Positions 6,429 through 7,751 of a stretch of DNA of 7,751 nucleotides are shown here, piece by piece (the first letter of the stretch is position 1; each line of letters starts with the position of its first letter). The DNA comes from Acidobacteriota bacterium (lineage in GTDB: Bacteria > Acidobacteriota > Blastocatellia > Pyrinomonadales > Pyrinomonadaceae): NCBI GenBank assembly GCA_024640445.1, contig JAHEEZ010000174.1, positions 1-7,751 of the forward strand. The letters run 5' to 3'. The notes under the pieces are model-generated. The model was not told where the DNA came from. It did not search any database and saw only the letters and a program-made list of their open reading frames with translations. The translations under genes were made by a program, and so were the position numbers.

Positions 6429-7751
6429 TCAATGCTTGAAATGCCGGTAGCCGGTAAAGGCCATCGCGATACCGTGTTCGTTGGCGGCGGTTATCGAGTC
6501 TTCGTCCCTTAGAGATCCGCCCGGCTGAATGATCGCCGAAATTCCGATCTTCGCGGCTTCGTCGACATTGTCGCGAAATGGGAAGAACGCGTCGGAAGCC
6601 AGCACCGATCCTTTGATCTGCAGATCCGTCCGCTCGGCCCTCATCGCCGCGATTCGCACGGAATCGACCCGGTTCATCTGGCCGGCGCCAACACCAACGG
6701 TCTGTTTGTCGCTTGCGAAAACGATTGCGTTCGATTTCACGTGCTTGCAGACCGTCCATGCGAAGAGCATTGCCTGTACTTCAGAATCGGTCGGTTTGCG
6801 GTCGCTGACGAATTTCAGATCGTCTTCCGTCACACGAAGCAGGTCCTGGTCCTGGACAAGGAATCCGCCGGATATCTGCTTGTACTCGAGTCCGTCAAAG
6901 GCGCCGTCGTCTGAGACCTTCAGGACTCTCACGTTCTTCTTCTTCTTGAATACCTCTATCGCTTCCGGCTCATAGCCGGGGGCGACGACAACCTCTGTGA
7001 AGATCTCGATAATTGCCGAAGCCGTTTCGGCATCGACGACCCTGTTAACGGCGACGATGCCGCCGAAAGCCGAAACCGGATCTGTTTCAAGCGCCCGACG
7101 ATAGGCTTCCAGTGTTGTCGCGCCGAGGCCGACTCCCGAAGGGTTCGTGTGTTTGATCACCGCCACGGCGAGCTGACTGAAGTCCTGGACCAGCCTCCAG
7201 GCCGCCTCCGCGTCAACATAGTTGTTGAAGGACATCTCCTTTCCCTGGAGCTGCTCGGCCGAACTGATGCCCCCGCCGCCGTCGCGGGAATAGATCGCCG
7301 CCCGCTGATGAGGATTTTCGCCGTAACGCAGGTCCGCTTGTTTGGCGAGCGTAATGGCAAGTCTTGACGGCATCACGTCTTCCGTTTCTTCGGACTCGTA
7401 AGTTTCGTCCAGAAGTCCTTCTTCGTCGATCTCGATAAATGCAAGATTTCCGAACGGGTTCAGTGGCTCAAGCAGATCGAGATCGTCTTCCGATAGCTGG
7501 TCCGCGAGATAGCTGGAGATCGCGAGATCGTAAAAAGAAGTTCGTGTAAACGCGAGCGCGGCAAGGCGCCTTCGCGTCTCGAGAGATATTCCACCGTCGT
7601 TTTCGGTCAGTTCCGCGACCAGATCGCCATAGATCCTCGGATCCGTCACCACCGCGACGTCCCGCCAGTTCTTGGAGGCCGAACGGATCATTGCCGGGCC
7701 GCCAATGTCGATCTGTTCGACCGCTTCTTCCACCGTCACGCCATCCTTTTC
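6429..7751 (-). CDS. purH: Bifunctional AICAR formyltransferase / IMP cyclohydrolase, N-terminus outside window
   Basis: PurH catalyses the last two steps of de novo IMP synthesis in the cytoplasm: formylation of AICAR with 10-formyl-tetrahydrofolate, then ring closure of FAICAR to IMP. The frame is open to the right edge, giving 440 codons of a usual ~525, so roughly the first 90-100 residues are missing. The GTG near 7739 is not the start, because the frame continues upstream as EKDG, matching the family's EGVT..EAIE region. What remains of the IMP cyclohydrolase (MGS-like) domain includes QIDIGGPAMIRSASKN. The formyltransferase domain has LRYGENPHQRAAIY, MSFNNYVDAEAAW, IKHTNPSG (the catalytic Lys-His pair at 7149-7154), DPVSAFGGIVA, CKHVKSNAIV, GAGQMNRVDS and the C-terminal SDAFFPFRD and GGSLRD blocks, ending TGYRHFKH. 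No disruption is seen. It converges on comEC and is functionally unrelated to it. Confidence 0.97.
   Translation of the reverse strand, partial: EKDGVTVEEAVEQIDIGGPAMIRSASKNWRDVAVVTDPRIYGDLVAELTENDGGISLETRRRLAALAFTRTSFYDLAISSYLADQLSEDDLDLLEPLNPFGNLAFIEIDEEGLLDETYESEETEDVMPSRLAITLAKQADLRYGENPHQRAAIYSRDGGGGISSAEQLQGKEMSFNNYVDAEAAWRLVQDFSQLAVAVIKHTNPSGVGLGATTLEAYRRALETDPVSAFGGIVAVNRVVDAETASAIIEIFTEVVVAPGYEPEAIEVFKKKKNVRVLKVSDDGAFDGLEYKQISGGFLVQDQDLLRVTEDDLKFVSDRKPTDSEVQAMLFAWTVCKHVKSNAIVFASDKQTVGVGAGQMNRVDSVRIAAMRAERTDLQIKGSVLASDAFFPFRDNVDEAAKIGISAIIQPGGSLRDEDSITAANEHGIAMAFTGYRHFKH

Noticed and set aside
6420..6438. CAAGC/GCTTG inverted repeat across the purH stop codon
   Set aside because: Only 5 bp of stem with a 9-nt loop, partly inside coding sequence; expected by chance.
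7737..7739. GTG as the purH start codon
   Set aside because: The frame stays open to the window edge and the residues just upstream (EKDG) match the PurH family, so the gene is cut by the window rather than starting here.

Overview
The window reads as an ordinary chromosomal housekeeping segment of a Gram-negative-type bacterium with moderately high GC. No mobile element, CRISPR array, tRNA, rRNA or defence gene is visible. The best taxonomic guess is Acidobacteriota (Blastocatellia/Pyrinomonadales-like). It rests on remembered resemblance of the ComEC protein (a long hydrophilic loop with an HPFPP.AP...LYWS pattern and an extended metallo-beta-lactamase N-terminus) and on the lack of Shine-Dalgarno sequences. 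It is an inference, not a proven assignment.

Layout on the + strand: the C-terminal 214 codons of prfB (release factor 2) run in from the left edge and end at 646. A short gap with a candidate promoter leads to ftsK (731-3133), an 800-residue DNA translocase of SpoIIIE size. An 80-bp gap with two small GC-rich hairpins separates ftsK from a comEA-like gene (3214-3555), which encodes a short helix-hairpin-helix protein with a probable lipoprotein signal. Only 18 bp later, in the same reading frame, lies comEC (3574-6303), the inner-membrane DNA-uptake channel with a C-terminal metallo-beta-lactamase domain. On the - strand, converging on comEC, is purH (6429 to beyond the right edge), the bifunctional enzyme of the last two steps of IMP synthesis, lacking its first ~90-100 residues. 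The 125-bp convergent gap holds a composite hairpin that fits a purH terminator and a second, smaller inverted repeat.

Functionally, ComEA and ComEC form a natural-transformation pair: ComEA binds incoming double-stranded DNA outside the inner membrane, and ComEC passes one strand into the cytoplasm. FtsK pumps chromosome ends through the division septum. PrfB terminates translation at UGA and UAA. PurH is unrelated purine biosynthesis on the opposite strand. I found no convincing undescribed system. The observations worth a second look are modest: a roughly three-fold excess of GATC, no Shine-Dalgarno at any visible start, the lipoprotein-type ComEA, the in-frame amber stop between comEA and comEC, and the extra hydrophilic segments in ComEC.
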